This document shows positions 1 to 11,083 of a stretch of 64,000 nt of DNA, one piece after another. Location: assembly GCF_026212465.1 (NCBI RefSeq), contig NC_080052.1, positions 10,447,224 to 10,511,223 of the forward strand, written 5' to 3'. The number at the start of each line of letters is the position of its first letter. Position 1 is the first letter of the stretch. The DNA comes from Amaranthus tricolor. Its lineage: Eukaryota > Streptophyta > Magnoliopsida > Caryophyllales > Amaranthaceae. Below the pieces are notes generated by a model. The model had not been told where the DNA came from and did not search any database. It saw only the letters and a program-made list of their open reading frames with translations. The position numbers and the translations under genes were made by a program.

Positions 1-295
1 AGCATCCTTCGATATGCAAAGGTCCCATAGGGATAAGTAAAAGTGGTCTTTTCCTGTTCATCTGGATGGATAGGGATCTGGAAGAATCCAGAGTATCCAT
101 CTAAATAGCAAAAATATGAATATTTGCCAAACGTTCCAACATCTGATCTATAAAAGGCAAAGGGAAATGATCTTTACGAGTTGTTCTATTCAATTTTCTA
201 TAATCTATGCACATTCTCCAACCCGTAACTGTTCTAGTTGATACTGACTCGCCGTTATCATTTTTTATAACAGTCATGCCACCTTTTTTGGGCAC
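1..295 (-). pseudogene. Ty3/Gypsy reverse transcriptase, N-terminal fragment
   Basis: The minus strand encodes the canonical start of a Ty3/Gypsy reverse transcriptase: WRMCIDYRKLN (RT block 1) followed by KDHFPLPFIDQMLERL. A frameshift near 115 moves the frame to a YLDGYSGFFQIPI segment and then a TTFTYPYGTFAYRRM segment (blocks 2-3). The window ends before the YxDD catalytic motif. About 350 bp between this and the protease linker (300-648) is decayed pol sequence. Confidence 0.85.
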
Positions 296-648
296 TACAT
301 ATACAGGGCTAACCCTGCTATTATCAGAGATAGGGTAGAATATGCCTGCGTAAGTAATTTTTGAACCTCTTTTCTCACAACATCTGTCATATTAGGATTG
401 AATCTCCTTTGAGGTTCTATAGATGTGGCATGATCATCATCAAGAAATATTCTATGCATGTAAAAAGATGAACTTATGCCACTGATATCATCTATTGAGT
501 ACCTTATTACACTCTTAAAATTTTTAATCAATGCAATCATTTGGTCAAGTTGGGTATTATTTAATTCACTATTAACAATTACTGTATAAGTTTCATTTTC
601 TCCTAAATAAGCATATTTTAATGAAGAGGGAAGGGGTTTAAGATCTAC

Positions 649-1439
649 CTAAGGAGGCGTGGATCTCTCCTGTTTAACTGTCACAGAAGCCTCCAAAACT
701 GTCTCCATCATTGGTTCCATATAGAAATTTCGTTCATCTAACAGCTTCTTCAAACTTGCGGCCTTTGAGCACCTTCCATCCTCAACTCCTTCTAAGATTG
801 ACCTCAAAGGGTCATCATATAATGGATGCATAACCTCAACCCTTGCCACTTTTGCTCTGCACAATGATTCGTCAGCGGGTCCTTTCATCATTGATGGAAG
901 GTGAAACTCAACGTCCTCTCCCAAGATGTTCAATATAAGCTTGCCATTGAACACATTAAACACAGCCCATGCAGTCTTCAAAAAATCTCTCCCAAGAAGG
1001 ATAGGTATGACATGATCTTCAACAATATCACAAAATCACAGGGCACATAGAACTTCCCTATTTGAACTGGCAAATCTTCAACAACTCCAAATGAAAACCT
1101 TACTGATCTATCGGCTAGCTGCAAAGACATCCTTGTTGGCTTGATCTCTGCATTGATCCTCTTGCATAAAGATAGCGGCATGGTACTCACACTAGCTCCC
1201 AAATCAGCAAGTGCTTTATTAACCAAAACTTCACCAAAGTTGACTGGAATGGTGAAACTTTCAGGGTCAACTTCTTTTTTCGGCACCTTGCAATCTAAGA
1301 TAGCGTTGCATTCTCTTCTTAGTGTTTCTACGCCTGTTTCCGGCAGTTTCCTTTTGTTAGATAATACCTCCTTCGGAAATTTTGCATAAGTAGGCATCTC
1401 CTTGATAGCATCTATGAAGGGAATGTTAATTTCAAGCTT
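649..1439 (-). pseudogene. Athila retropepsin and downstream linker
   Basis: On the minus strand the block starts at the CACTA insertion point and runs through a KLEINIPFIDAIKEMP phrase to the aspartic protease motif DLGASVSTMP (catalytic D, then G-A). It continues to a typical FYVPCDFVIL strand. A frameshift near 980 separates this from the linker encoded at 649-981. The upstream part of the same domain lies at 12132-12250, across the CACTA. One copy of the CTT duplication plus the transposon separates the two parts, and the frame is continuous when these are ignored. Confidence 0.8.
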
Positions 1440-1708
1440 CACTAGTGGAAAAAACCTCATTTGCTGCGGTTTTTTTGGCCATTATTTGCTGCGGTTTTGA
1501 CCCCAAACAATAGTTATAGCAGCAAATGGCATATTTTAAACGTTGCGGTTAATAACCGCAGCAAAAAAGGGCGTCATTTGCTGCGGTCAAGTTAAAACCG
1601 CAGCAAATAAGGAGGACTATTTTCTGCGGTCATCCCCAAAACCGCAATAAATAGTCCTCCTTATTTGCTGCGGTTTTGGCTTGACTGCAGCAAATAGTTG
1701 GTATTTTT
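1440..1708. repeat. CACTA terminus and subterminal repeats (gene 3' side)
   Basis: The terminal inverted repeat CACTAGTGGAAAAAA is followed by about nine copies of TTTGCTGCGGT or its complement ACCGCAGCAAA in alternating orientation. Subterminal motif clusters of this kind bind the element-encoded TNPA-type protein in characterised En/Spm elements; binding here is inferred from that family. Confidence 0.85.
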
Positions 1709-1928
1709 TTTTCATTTTTCGTTTTATACGAATAATGATCCAATAATAATGTAAAATGTAATAACAATGATTAATCCAATAATAATCCAATGATAATCAC
1801 AAATAATCACCAATAATCTCTTTGTAATAATAAACTCTCGATCGTATATATAATAGAATATTATGTACGTACATATATATATATAATTTACATTAAAGTC
1901 CAAAAAAATATAATATACATTAAATTTA

Positions 1929-2221
1929 TCAAGGACAAAAATTAGCAAGATACGCGGCAATCTTGTCTTTTAATTCGCGCATCTCTCCACTTCTCAGAGG
2001 GCGTGTTTCCCTCGGAATGTCATATAAAACCTATAATATAATATAAAATTAAAAGATTAATAAACATTAGGTTTTACCAATAATAATAATTTAAGAAAGT
2101 AACAAATACTTACGGCATCTACATTTTTGACTCCTAAAACCTTCACGGATTTTATAATATCGTCCATGTACTTCAGCGTGTAGTAGCCGCAATCAACGGA
2201 ACTCGAAGAATGTTGAAAGCA
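1929..2221 (-). CDS. CACTA Ulp1-like protease module, last two exons
   Basis: Exon 2114-2221 encodes CFQHSSSSVDCGYYTLKYMDDI and exon 1929-2030 encodes VLYDIPRETRPLR...AYLANFCP before a TGA. The Q...DCGYY motif is the oxyanion glutamine and catalytic cysteine of C48 proteases. Donor GTAAGT and acceptor TATAG flank the 83-bp intron between them. The first of these exons joins the exon ending at 6753 in phase 0, across a 4.5-kb intron that now holds the tandem array and a solo LTR. Confidence 0.72.
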
Positions 2222-3020
2222 CTAAGACAAAATAGATATTAGTGCCAAAAATGCTTAAAATCGCAACTTAATACGTAATATCTAGCATATGACTATGATT
2301 TTCAATTCTAACCACTTCAAAACAATAATATATACAATTAGTGTTGTATGTCAAGTTTCGTGCAAAACAAACCGAGTTTGAGCTACTTTATGCGCAAAAG
2401 TGCCAAAAACGCTTAAAAACCCTTAAAATCGCAACTTAACACGTAATAAATAGCAATTGACTATGATTTTCAATTCTAACCACTTCAACACAATAATATA
2501 TACCAAATAGTGTTGTGTGCCAAGTTTCGTGCAAAACAAACCAAGTTTGAGCTACTTTATGCGCAAAAGTGCCAAAAACGCATAAAATCGCAACTTAACA
2601 CGTAATTTCTAGCATACGACAATGATTTTCAATTCTAACCACTTCAGCACAATAATATATACCAAATAATGTTTTGTGCCAAGTTTCGTGCAAATCAAAC
2701 CAAGTTTGAGCTACTTTATGCGCAAAAGTGCCAAAAACGCTTAAAAACGCATAAAATCGCAACTGAACACATAATTTCTAGCATATGACAATGATTCTAA
2801 ATACTAACCACCTCAACACAATAATATATACCAAATAATGTTGTGTGCCAAGTTTCGTGCAAATCAAACCAAGTTTGAGCTACTTCATGTGCAAAAGTGC
2901 CAAAAACGCTTTAAACGCATAAAATCGCAACTTAATTGATTTTAAATTCTAACCACTTCAACACAATAATATATACCAAATAATGTTGTGTTCCAAGTTT
3001 CGTGCAAAGGAAACCAAGTT

Positions 3021-3437
3021 TGAGCTAATTAATAATACAAAACCAAGAAACAACAAAAGAGGGCAGTTAAGGACAGCAGCCTACCCGTTGACCAGCCTAC
3101 CTTGCCGCGTGGTTTGAGCTTTAACCAAGGATATCTAGAGCCAAACAACCATGGAAAAGTGATCTCCATACATGTACCAAGCCATCAAAGCCCAAGAACC
3201 ATGTATGTGGTGCACACAGCTCACTAGGATACGAGCGCAAGGTGGGCTAGTCACTGATCAGTGCTTATCAGTTATCAGTACCCAAGCTAAGTATTTTGTG
3301 TTTAATTTTTGTTTTATGAGGCATATTGTATAGCACGTGATGTTTATAGCCGTTAGATAGCTAGAAACCTATAAATAGATGTTTTCTCTCATGTATATGG
3401 ATTCAGTTTTGTGATTAATAAGAATTCTCACTTTGTA
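3021..3437 (+). mobile_element. Unclassified insertion with TATA box inside the tandem array
   Basis: About 417 bp of sequence unrelated to the repeat unit breaks it between GAGCTA and CTTTGTACGC. It contains a clean TATAAATAG at 3370-3378 and ends AATAAGAATTCTCA. The layout resembles the promoter end of a short LTR on the plus strand, but no TG start or target duplication could be found. Family unknown. Confidence 0.4.
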
Positions 3438-4845
3438 CGCAAAAGTGCCAAAAACGCTAAAAAAAACCCTTAAAATCGCAACTTAACACGTAATTTCTAG
3501 CAAATGACTATGATTTTCAATTCTAACCACTTCAACACAATAATATATACCAAATAATGTTGTGTGCCAAGTTTCGTGCAAATCAAACCAAGTTTGAGCA
3601 ACTTTATGCGCAAAAGTGCCAAAAACGCTTAAAAACGCATAAAATCGCAACTTATCACGTAATTTCTAGCAAATGACTATGATTTTCAATTCTAACCACT
3701 TCAACACAAAAATATATACCAAATAGTTTTGTGTGCCAAGTTTCAAGCAAATCAAACCAAGTTTGAGCTACTTTATGCGCAACAGTGCCAAAAATGCTTA
3801 AAAACTCTTAAAATCGCAACTTAACATGTGATTTCTAGCATATGACTATGATTTTCAATTCTAACCACTTCAACACAATAATATATACCAAATAATGTTG
3901 TGTGCCAAGTTTCGTGCAAAACAAACCAAGTTTAAGCTACTTTATGCGCAAAAGTGCCAAAAACGCTTAAAAACGCATAAAATCGCAACTTAACACGTAA
4001 TTTCTAGCATATGACTATGATTCTCAATTCAAACCACTTCAACACAATAACATATACCAAATAATGTTGTGTGCCAAGTTTCGTGCAAATCAAACCAAGT
4101 TTGAGCTACTTTATGCGCAAAAGTGCCAAAAACGCTTTAAACGCATAAAATCGCAACTTAACACGTAATTTCAAGCAAATGACTACGATTTTCAATTATA
4201 ACCACTTCAACACAATAATATATACCAAATAATGTTGTGTACCATGTTTCGTGCAAATCAAACCAAGTTTGAGCTACTTTATGCGCAAAAGTGCCAAAAA
4301 CGCTTAAAAACGCATAAAATTGCAACTTAACACGTAATTTCAAACAAATGACTATGATTTTCAATTCTAACCACTTCAACACAATAATATATACCAAATA
4401 ATATTGTGTGCCAAGTTTCGTGCAAATCAAACCAAGTTTGAGCTACTTTATGCGCAAAAGTGCAAAAAACGCTTAAAACGCATAAAATTGCAACTTAACA
4501 CATAATTTCTAACATATGGCTATGATTTTAATTTCTAACCACTTCAACACAATAATATATGCCAAATAATGTTGTGTGCCAAGTTTCGTGCAAAACAAAC
4601 CAAGTTTGAGCTACTTTATGCGCAAAAGTGCCAAAAACGCTTAAAAACGCATAAAATCGCAACTTAATACGTAATTTCTAGCATATGACTATGATTTTCA
4701 ATTCAAACCACTTCAACACAATAACATATACCAAATAATGTTGTGTGCCAAGTTTCGTGCAAATCAAACCAAGTTTGAGCTACTTTATGCGCAAAAGTGC
4801 CAAAAACGCTTAAAATCGCAACTTAACACGTAACTTCTAGCAAAT

Positions 4846-6339
4846 TGATGACTCAACTCTCTTAAATAATGATAAGGGGAATTTGAAGACTCAATTTTCT
4901 TAAATGATAATAATACAAAAGACATATTGATGAAACAAATAAATTAAGTAATTACATTTAGTTGTTTAAGTAAGTCTAAAATCATAATTGATATACATTT
5001 TATAAGTGATATATATTTAAGTTCGAAGACGTTGGAATATGCTTAAAGAACTTAAGTTTATCTTAAAGTTGATTTTATAAGTCTTGAAATACGTTTCAAA
5101 GTCTTGAAGATAATTATGCTTATAATCAGGTTAATTTCGTAATTATATTTGAAATATTTTAATAGGTCAAGGTTCATTAAAATTAACTTTGATATTATTT
5201 GAAATTATGTTTGGATATTTCATTACACGTTTTGTTATTAAATGTTCAAATGTTTTATATTTAAATTTGAAGTTAAATATGTGCTTAAATTAATTTGCTG
5301 ATTAAATATAGTACAAGGTACACATGTTTTGTTAAATAAAGTACACGGCTATATTTGATGTTAAATTAGTTGTTATGCAAATTATAGAGTTTTCTATTAA
5401 TAAGATGATATTTGAATTAACACAAAAAATAGAAAATTACTATTTGAATTAATACTAAAATAGGAATTAATTTAAATGATTATTTAAACGTTGATAAATC
5501 TGGTTTGTGTTTAGTTTTCATTATCTTGTATGAGTACTAACGTGGCAGCATAGCATTGGATATTGAAGACAAATTACAGCACACAATGACGAAATTATTT
5601 TAGCTGTCAATACGCGTCAGTTTGAAGTTAAGCTCAAGATCTTGAGGACAGGCGCAGAATGAACAGTTCAACAGAAAATAACGGAAATGAGCCTTCGGGT
5701 TTTCCTAAATGTGTTGAGGCGTAACACTATATATATGAGGCTTCATTTCAGAATTAAGGATACATCTCTATGCACCTCTTCTTATAACTTTCTCTCTTTA
5801 GAAATTCTCTAAATGTTTAAAGAATTGTAATTCTTAGTTCATCTAACTCTTACATTTGTAATAGGCTTAAGAGTTTTAAAAAAGAGTTAGATTAAGTTTA
5901 ATACGCCTAACCAAGAATACTTTTTCAAAGTGTTCAACTTGTAAATCTCTATTGTGAGATTTGGGATTTGCTTTTATTAAAGAGACTTGTAATACGGTTC
6001 TTCAAGGGGAAGAATGTGGTGTGAGAAGATAGTGAGATCTTCTTGTTGGTATTAAAGTCGGATTAATTAAAGGCGTTGACATCCTACGGGTTGAAAGAGA
6101 ACCCATAGGCGGGGAGTAGGTTGCTTAGAACCGAACCTCGTTAACATATCGTGTGTTATACTTTAAAGTTTATTTTTCGCACATACGTTATTGTTTACGA
6201 ATTGACTCAAAACTGTTCCAGAAAACATTTTTGACAGACTCGTCAAACTCTTGAGACAAGTTTCCAGACAAAATTTTAAATAGCCCAAACTCTCTATTCA
6301 CCCCCCTCTAGAAAGTATTCAACCTCCTATTAACTTTCA
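4846..6339 (+). mobile_element. Solo LTR (family S, copy 1) in the CACTA tandem array
   Basis: This 1,494-bp block begins TGATGACTC and ends AACTTTCA. It is flanked by the perfect 5-bp duplication CAAAT (4841-4845 and 6340-6344), and the interrupted repeat unit continues normally after it. It contains a TATA-rich promoter (ACTATATATATGAGG near 5727), a GGGTTGAAAGAGAACCC palindrome (6089-6105) and a CACCCCCCTCTAG stretch near the 3' end. No internal domain or second LTR is present. It matches 12979-14465 along its whole length. Confidence 0.9.
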
Positions 6340-6752
6340 CAAATGACTATGATTTTCAATTCTAACCATTTCAATACAATAATATATACCAAACAATATT
6401 GTGTGCCAAGTTTGGTGCAAATCAAACCAAGTTTGAGCTACTTTATGCGCAAAAGTGCCAAAAACGCTTAAAAACGCATAAAATCGCCAACTTAACACGT
6501 AATTTCTAGAAAATGACTATGGTTTTCAATTCTAACCACTTCAACACAATAATATATACCAAATAATGTTGTGTGCCAAGTTTCGTGCAAATCAAACCAA
6601 GTTTGAGCTACTTTATGCGCAAAAGTGCCAAAAACGCTTAAAAACGCATTAAAATGCAACTTAACATATAATTTCTAGCATATGACTATGATTTTAAATT
6701 CTAACTACTTCAACACTTAATTAAATCAAATTTGTAAAATAATTAATATTAC

Positions 6753-7429
6753 GTACGCATTCAACAATGCTTTGAATTTTGTGTTGCGAGGCGGGCTTTG
6801 AGGTTTTTGTAATGAATCGAAGACGTGCACAGTGTTCGTTAAAGAACATATGACCAAAAGTATCCATTGCAAACTACAAACGCAAATTTAAAATCAATAA
6901 ATTAGAGATTAGGTGACTTTAAAAATCAAAATAAGTTCAATTTTAAAAATAAAACTTACTCTTCCACATATGGAGCCAGAATGAACGTGTGTTCAGATGC
7001 AAGGGAATTAGTCAAAGCAGTCTCAATGTATGCTCTGACGTCATCTGGATCATTTACACATTTAGTACCCGAAATTGACTCAGGACAAAACCATCCAATT
7101 TTTATTGGAGGTTCGCAAGAATTTAGCTCCTCGTAAGCCGCACTAAACTCACGAATAAGAAAATTTTGTTAGTAATTCGGTTAAAACAATTAAACAACAA
7201 TGCCTAACTTGTAAGATAATGAGCATCACCTCATGTAGACATGGATAAGAGCTATGTTCAGCATCTCTCCTCTCAAAAATTGCCCAATGTCATTAGGACC
7301 AATAATTACAAACGGGCTTTCTAAAAAGCAGAATTGGTCCTTCTGCAGATTTAGAATGATTGGGTCCTCCTCATGCAGGCGAGATGCACAAGTGTGCAGC
7401 CATTTGCAATCTTGAGAGAGATCGTCTAG
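6753..7429 (-). CDS. CACTA Ulp1-like protease module, upstream exons
   Basis: Three consistent minus-strand exons can be drawn. Exon 7230-7429 continues from 8155 across the hAT insertion and encodes ELDDLSQDCKWLHTCASRL...ALIHVYM. Exon 6960-7142 encodes AAYEELNSCEPPIKIGW...HTFILAPYVE. Exon 6753-6873 encodes WILLVICSLTNTVHVFDSL. Splice phases agree at both junctions. The last exon should carry the histidine and aspartate of a C48 (Ulp1/SENP) cysteine protease. The aspartate in VFDSL is present, but the residue before the conserved W is Q where the family has H. Ulp1-type enzymes process SUMO-like proteins; CACTA-borne copies are common but their role in transposition is unknown. Confidence 0.7.
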
Positions 7430-7437
7430 CTCCGCAT

Positions 7438-8146
7438 TAGAGATGTTCATGGGCGGGCTTGGGCGGGTAGCGGACCGGGTATTTGCTATAAAATCTACCC
7501 GCGGGCACAAATATACAAAACCGCGCCCGCATTTGAGGTCATAATTTTTTGTCGCTACCCGCCCATTTTTAAAGCGGGCGGGACCCGCGGGTAGGCGGGT
7601 ATTTATTACATAAATATCAAAAATATAATACAAAATATAAAGTTGGAGAATTACGGAAATACTACCTGAGACAGCCGCAGTTCTAGAGGACTACCGCAGC
7701 AAGCGCCAATCGCCGGGAAGCTTTAATGGAGATTAGAGAATGGAACTGTTAAGCCGTGAAGGAGGAATGAAGAACTGTGAAGCCGTGTGCCCGTGAGGGA
7801 GAAATGAAGAAGGCAAGAACTGAAAAGCAGGTTTTGAAATTTTAGGGTAACTTAAAACATTAAAAGACGCAGTTCCTTATTTCCTTTTTTATTTTTTTCT
7901 TTTTTTTTTAATCTTTTGGGTAACTTAATATAATTGATTATTAAAAAATTAATATATATTAAACTAAGCGGGCGGGCGGGTATACCCGCGGGTATTTTTT
8001 TAGTGTCGCTACCCGCCCATTTATCTTGGCGGGCGGGTACTACCCGTCCAAACTTAATTTTTTTAAAAAAAATGCTTTCCATGCCCGCCCGTTTTTCGAG
8101 CCGGGCAGACCGGGCCTGGCGGGTAGCCCGCCCATGAACAGCTCTA
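7438..8146. mobile_element. hAT-type non-autonomous element, GC-rich ends
   Basis: The element is 709 bp with ends TAGAGATGTTCATGGGCGGG and, inverted, TAGAGCTGTTCATGGGCGGG. It is flanked by the perfect 8-bp duplication CTCCGCAT (7430-7437 and 8147-8154). Multiple GGGCGGG/CCCGCCC blocks lie in both halves, around an AT-rich centre. It has no transposase. It interrupts an exon of the CACTA second gene; the frame reads through once the element and one duplication copy are ignored. Open frames within it are not genes. Confidence 0.9.
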
Positions 8147-8154
8147 CTCCGCAT

Positions 8155-9160
8155 CAGTCAAAATTGGATTGCTTGGCATCGACTTTGACCTAGTCGACAC
8201 CTTTGCTGAGGAACCGATCTCTCTCCAAGATCTCTTTGGACTCTTTTGCAATTTCAATTTATACAATTAGATTAGTGTAAGCATGCAATTAAAAAATAAA
8301 AATAAATAAGGTACAAATGATTCTTACCATGTTAGTGAATCGGATGCAAGCATATGGCCATGTGACGAAACTACCTAGGGCGTCTGATAGTTTCTCAAGT
8401 CTCCATGCTGACATTGGAACCGAGAGTGAGAAATCTTCAAACCCCTTTACAATAGTTTTCACGGTCACACTGATGTGGCCACTTGTAATAGTCATCGAAT
8501 GCACTATTTGGCCCTCTTTGGTTGGTTGGGACACACCATATGCAACCTCAGTTAAGTCGCCATCACTAGCAACACCTAACTGAGGCAGCAAAAGAGAACA
8601 AGGAGTCGCCTCCTGAAAATTATGTCGTTTAGTATAATAAGAATCATAATAAAATATTAAAACGCGTTGCAATTTAAATTAATAAGTGCTTATATATTTA
8701 AAACTATGTACCTGTAGCACTGGCTCCGAAGTTGGCTCCGGATTTTGAGCAACGGGGTTTATGGTCTCCGATATGGGGTGTTCCCCTTCAGGGAAAGTAA
8801 TGGGAAGGGGTGCTACGGGGGTAATGGGCTCGGGTGTTGGCTCAACCGAAGCATTAGGATCCCCATGTTGACTTTCCTGATCCTCGACAATCAGGTTTGC
8901 CAAGTCAACAACGGGTGCTCCCATCTTCTACAACACGACGGCCAGTTTGGCGAGAACGTCCTTCGTAATCTCTGCTCAAAGGGTTGCTACTTCATCCTGC
9001 AGCGTCATTCGGGATTGAGTAGCAACACACTCTTTGCCGAATGCCTTCTGTAACCCCACGCGGACGCGGTCTTTCCCTAAGACCATATGTAAAGCGTCAA
9101 CATTGCCTCTTGGGGTGAACTCCCCCGTACCTTCTTTTTTTCCTTCCAACTCATCTGTTC
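8155..9160 (-). pseudogene. CACTA second gene, 5' exons (linker before Ulp1 module)
   Basis: The minus strand shows pieces of the second CACTA gene. First comes a phrase EFTPRGNVDALHMVLGK...RVGLQKAFGK (about 9140-9000), a signature often found in second genes of plant CACTA elements. Then a proline-rich exon (8712-8924, beginning MGAPVVDLANL) and an exon around 8325-8612 with SVPMSAWRLEKLSDALGSFVTW. A further exon ends ILTDAE at the hAT insertion (8155). At least two in-frame stops lie between the first two pieces (near 8935-8975), so this part is broken or mis-phased. Function is inferred from position and family, not shown. Confidence 0.6.
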
Positions 9161-11083
9161 AAATAAAAAGTGACATATATAGCAATTAGTATATGCTTTG
9201 GACAATGTGTAGCAAGCTGGAGGCAAATAAAGTTTGTCATTACTCATCTTCTTCTTACTGCCACCAACTTCATCAGCTCTATTTCTTTTCTTACTCACCT
9301 TAACATGTGCCCACAACTCCGGACGAAGACCATTACATTCAAACCAATCTCGCACGGCCCTAACATCCTTTGTCTTACTCGGAATCTTCATGAGAGTCTC
9401 GAGTATGGCATCGCATACATTTTTCTCTATACGCATAACGTCAAGACAATGCCTAACCTGTAGATCTCTCCAATATGGAAGCTTCCAAAAGATTGATTCT
9501 TTTTTCCATAATCGGTCTTCACCCACTTGCACTTGCCCCGTTTTACCAAATACAGTCTCAACTCCGTTAACCCATTCATAAACCTCATAACCGGTCAACG
9601 GTCGACGAGCTACACAGTCCTCAACCTCCCCGTTGAAAAACTTCTTCTTCTTACGATATTGGTGGTCTCGTGGGAGGAACTTTCGATGGTGCATGAATAC
9701 GTGTTTGCACTTAGGAATCCACGTGGATTCCATGTCATTGATACATATTGGGCATGCTTTCTTCCCTTTGTTCTTATACCCCGATAAGTTTCCATATGCT
9801 GGAAAATCATTAATAGTGCATAAAAGCATTGCACGTAAGGTGAACTCCTCATTAGCATATGCATCATACACTGAAACGCCTTCATCCCACATCTTTCTCA
9901 AATCCTCAACGAGAGGTGCAAGATATACATCTATGTCATTGCCAGGTTGTTTAGGACCCGAGATAAGAAACGAAAGCATAATGTACTTACGCTTCATACA
10001 CAACCAAGGTGGAAAATTATAGATCATTAAAAGTACCGTCCAAGTACCATGTAGAGTACTAAGATTGCCGAATGGGTTAATTCCATCCGTACACAGTCCG
10101 AGCCTTAAATTACGAACCTCATTCCCAAAAGTCTTATGCAACCTATCAATACTCTTCCACTCCGGAGAATCAGATGGATGTGTGAGCAAGTGACCTTTCT
10201 TCAGCCTATCTGAAGGCCACCTCAAATTTAACGCATTTTTCTTTATAGAAAACAAGCGCTTGAATCTAGGTATTATTAGAAGATACCACAATACCTTAGC
10301 CGGGGGCCCTTTAGCATCCCGAGCCCCTTTACGCTTGTAGCGCGATAACCCACACCTAGGACACTCTTCTAAGTTCTCGTTTTCATTCCAATACAACACA
10401 CAATCATTCGGACACGCATGAATCTTCTGGTACTCTAAGCCGAAAGGACACATGAGCTTTTTGGCATAATATGTCGACTTTGGAAGTTCATTTTCCTCGG
10501 GAAGCATCTCACCTAACGCTTCTAATAACATTGTGAAACTAGCGTCACTCCAATTGAACTTTGACTTAATGTTGAAAATTGTCAACACGGCTGTTAGTTT
10601 GGTGAACTTTGTACATCCAGGGTACAAAGGCTTTTGAGAAGCCTCTGTCAACAAGTCAAAAACACGAGGACATTTTCCTAACTCATCCTCGACTCCCTCC
10701 ATCATCTCATCAACACGATCCACATCCTCATCGACATTCTTTTCATCTGTCTCATACCCATCAACATGATCTACTACATTCTCATTGACATCGGCAACAT
10801 TATTGACGTCCTCAACAACACTTTTCTCTTTGTAAACTCCCTCCTCATCATGCCAAACCCAAACATGGTATTGAGGCCTAAACCCACGTGGAAGTATGTG
10901 CTCCCTAAGGATATCAACACTATCTACCTTTGATACATTGCCACAACTAACACATGGGCAATAAAAACAAACTCCCCCCGTCCTAACTTGATGTTCAACC
11001 GCAATACTACAAAATTCTAATACGCCATCAATAAATTCCAACGATTCAATGCTTCTATACATCCAAGAACGATCTTTTGTCAT
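9077..11083 (-). CDS. TNPD-type CACTA transposase (C-terminally truncated)
   Basis: This 668-residue frame begins MTKDRSWMY. Residues 1-80 match the plant transposon-associated N-terminal domain, with the cysteine cluster CFYCPCVSCGN and HILPRGF...YHVWVWHDE. An acidic linker follows (about 85-135). Then comes the Tnp2/Transposase_21 core with KKLMCPFGLEYQKIHACPNDC, CPRCGLSRYK, WYLLIIPRFKRLF, LCTDGINPFG and DVMRIEKNVCDAILETL. Such proteins bind and cut the element ends in the nucleus. Normal TNPDs continue with DUF4218-type sequence after LPPACYTLSKA; here the frame ends soon after in unrelated residues, so the C terminus is lost or lies beyond an unrecognised intron or deletion. The ATG at 11083 fits the usual family start. 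Confidence 0.85.
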   Translation of the reverse strand: MTKDRSWMYRSIESLEFIDGVLEFCSIAVEHQVRTGGVCFYCPCVSCGNVSKVDSVDILREHILPRGFRPQYHVWVWHDEEGVYKEKSVVEDVNNVADVNENVVDHVDGYETDEKNVDEDVDRVDEMMEGVEDELGKCPRVFDLLTEASQKPLYPGCTKFTKLTAVLTIFNIKSKFNWSDASFTMLLEALGEMLPEENELPKSTYYAKKLMCPFGLEYQKIHACPNDCVLYWNENENLEECPRCGLSRYKRKGARDAKGPPAKVLWYLLIIPRFKRLFSIKKNALNLRWPSDRLKKGHLLTHPSDSPEWKSIDRLHKTFGNEVRNLRLGLCTDGINPFGNLSTLHGTWTVLLMIYNFPPWLCMKRKYIMLSFLISGPKQPGNDIDVYLAPLVEDLRKMWDEGVSVYDAYANEEFTLRAMLLCTINDFPAYGNLSGYKNKGKKACPICINDMESTWIPKCKHVFMHHRKFLPRDHQYRKKKKFFNGEVEDCVARRPLTGYEVYEWVNGVETVFGKTGQVQVGEDRLWKKESIFWKLPYWRDLQVRHCLDVMRIEKNVCDAILETLMKIPSKTKDVRAVRDWFECNGLRPELWAHVKVSKKRNRADEVGGSKKKMSNDKLYLPPACYTLSKAYTNCYICHFLFEQMSWKEKKKVRGSSPQEAMLTLYIWS

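Larger units (their letters stand above)
2224..6715. repeat. Tandem array of about 165-bp units inside the CACTA intron
   Basis: About 16 copies of a 159-170-bp unit are arranged head to tail. Each contains AAGTGCCAAAAACGCTTAAA, AATCGCAACTTAACACGTAA, CCACTTCAACACAATAATAT and GTTTGAGCTACTTTATGCGC. Starts of the CGCAACTTA landmark fall at about 2262, 2430, 2589, 2758, 2926, 3477, 3648, 3817, 3983, 4155, 4321, 4490, 4659, 4817, 6485 and 6654. Two insertions interrupt it (3021-3437 and 4846-6339). Single-base differences between units indicate an old array with ongoing divergence. Confidence 0.92.

Noticed and set aside
2224..6715. CRISPR-like regularly spaced repeats
   Set aside because: Units are directly adjacent, about 165 bp long and wholly repetitive with no unique spacers; this is a tandem satellite in a plant transposon.
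7440..8140. CpG-island-like GC-rich block as a gene promoter
   Set aside because: The GC richness is explained by the inverted ends of the hAT element with its 8-bp duplication.
7852..8154. GC-rich open frames on both strands
   Set aside because: They are products of the GGGCGGG-rich hAT element; reading frames in high-GC inverted repeats stay open by chance.
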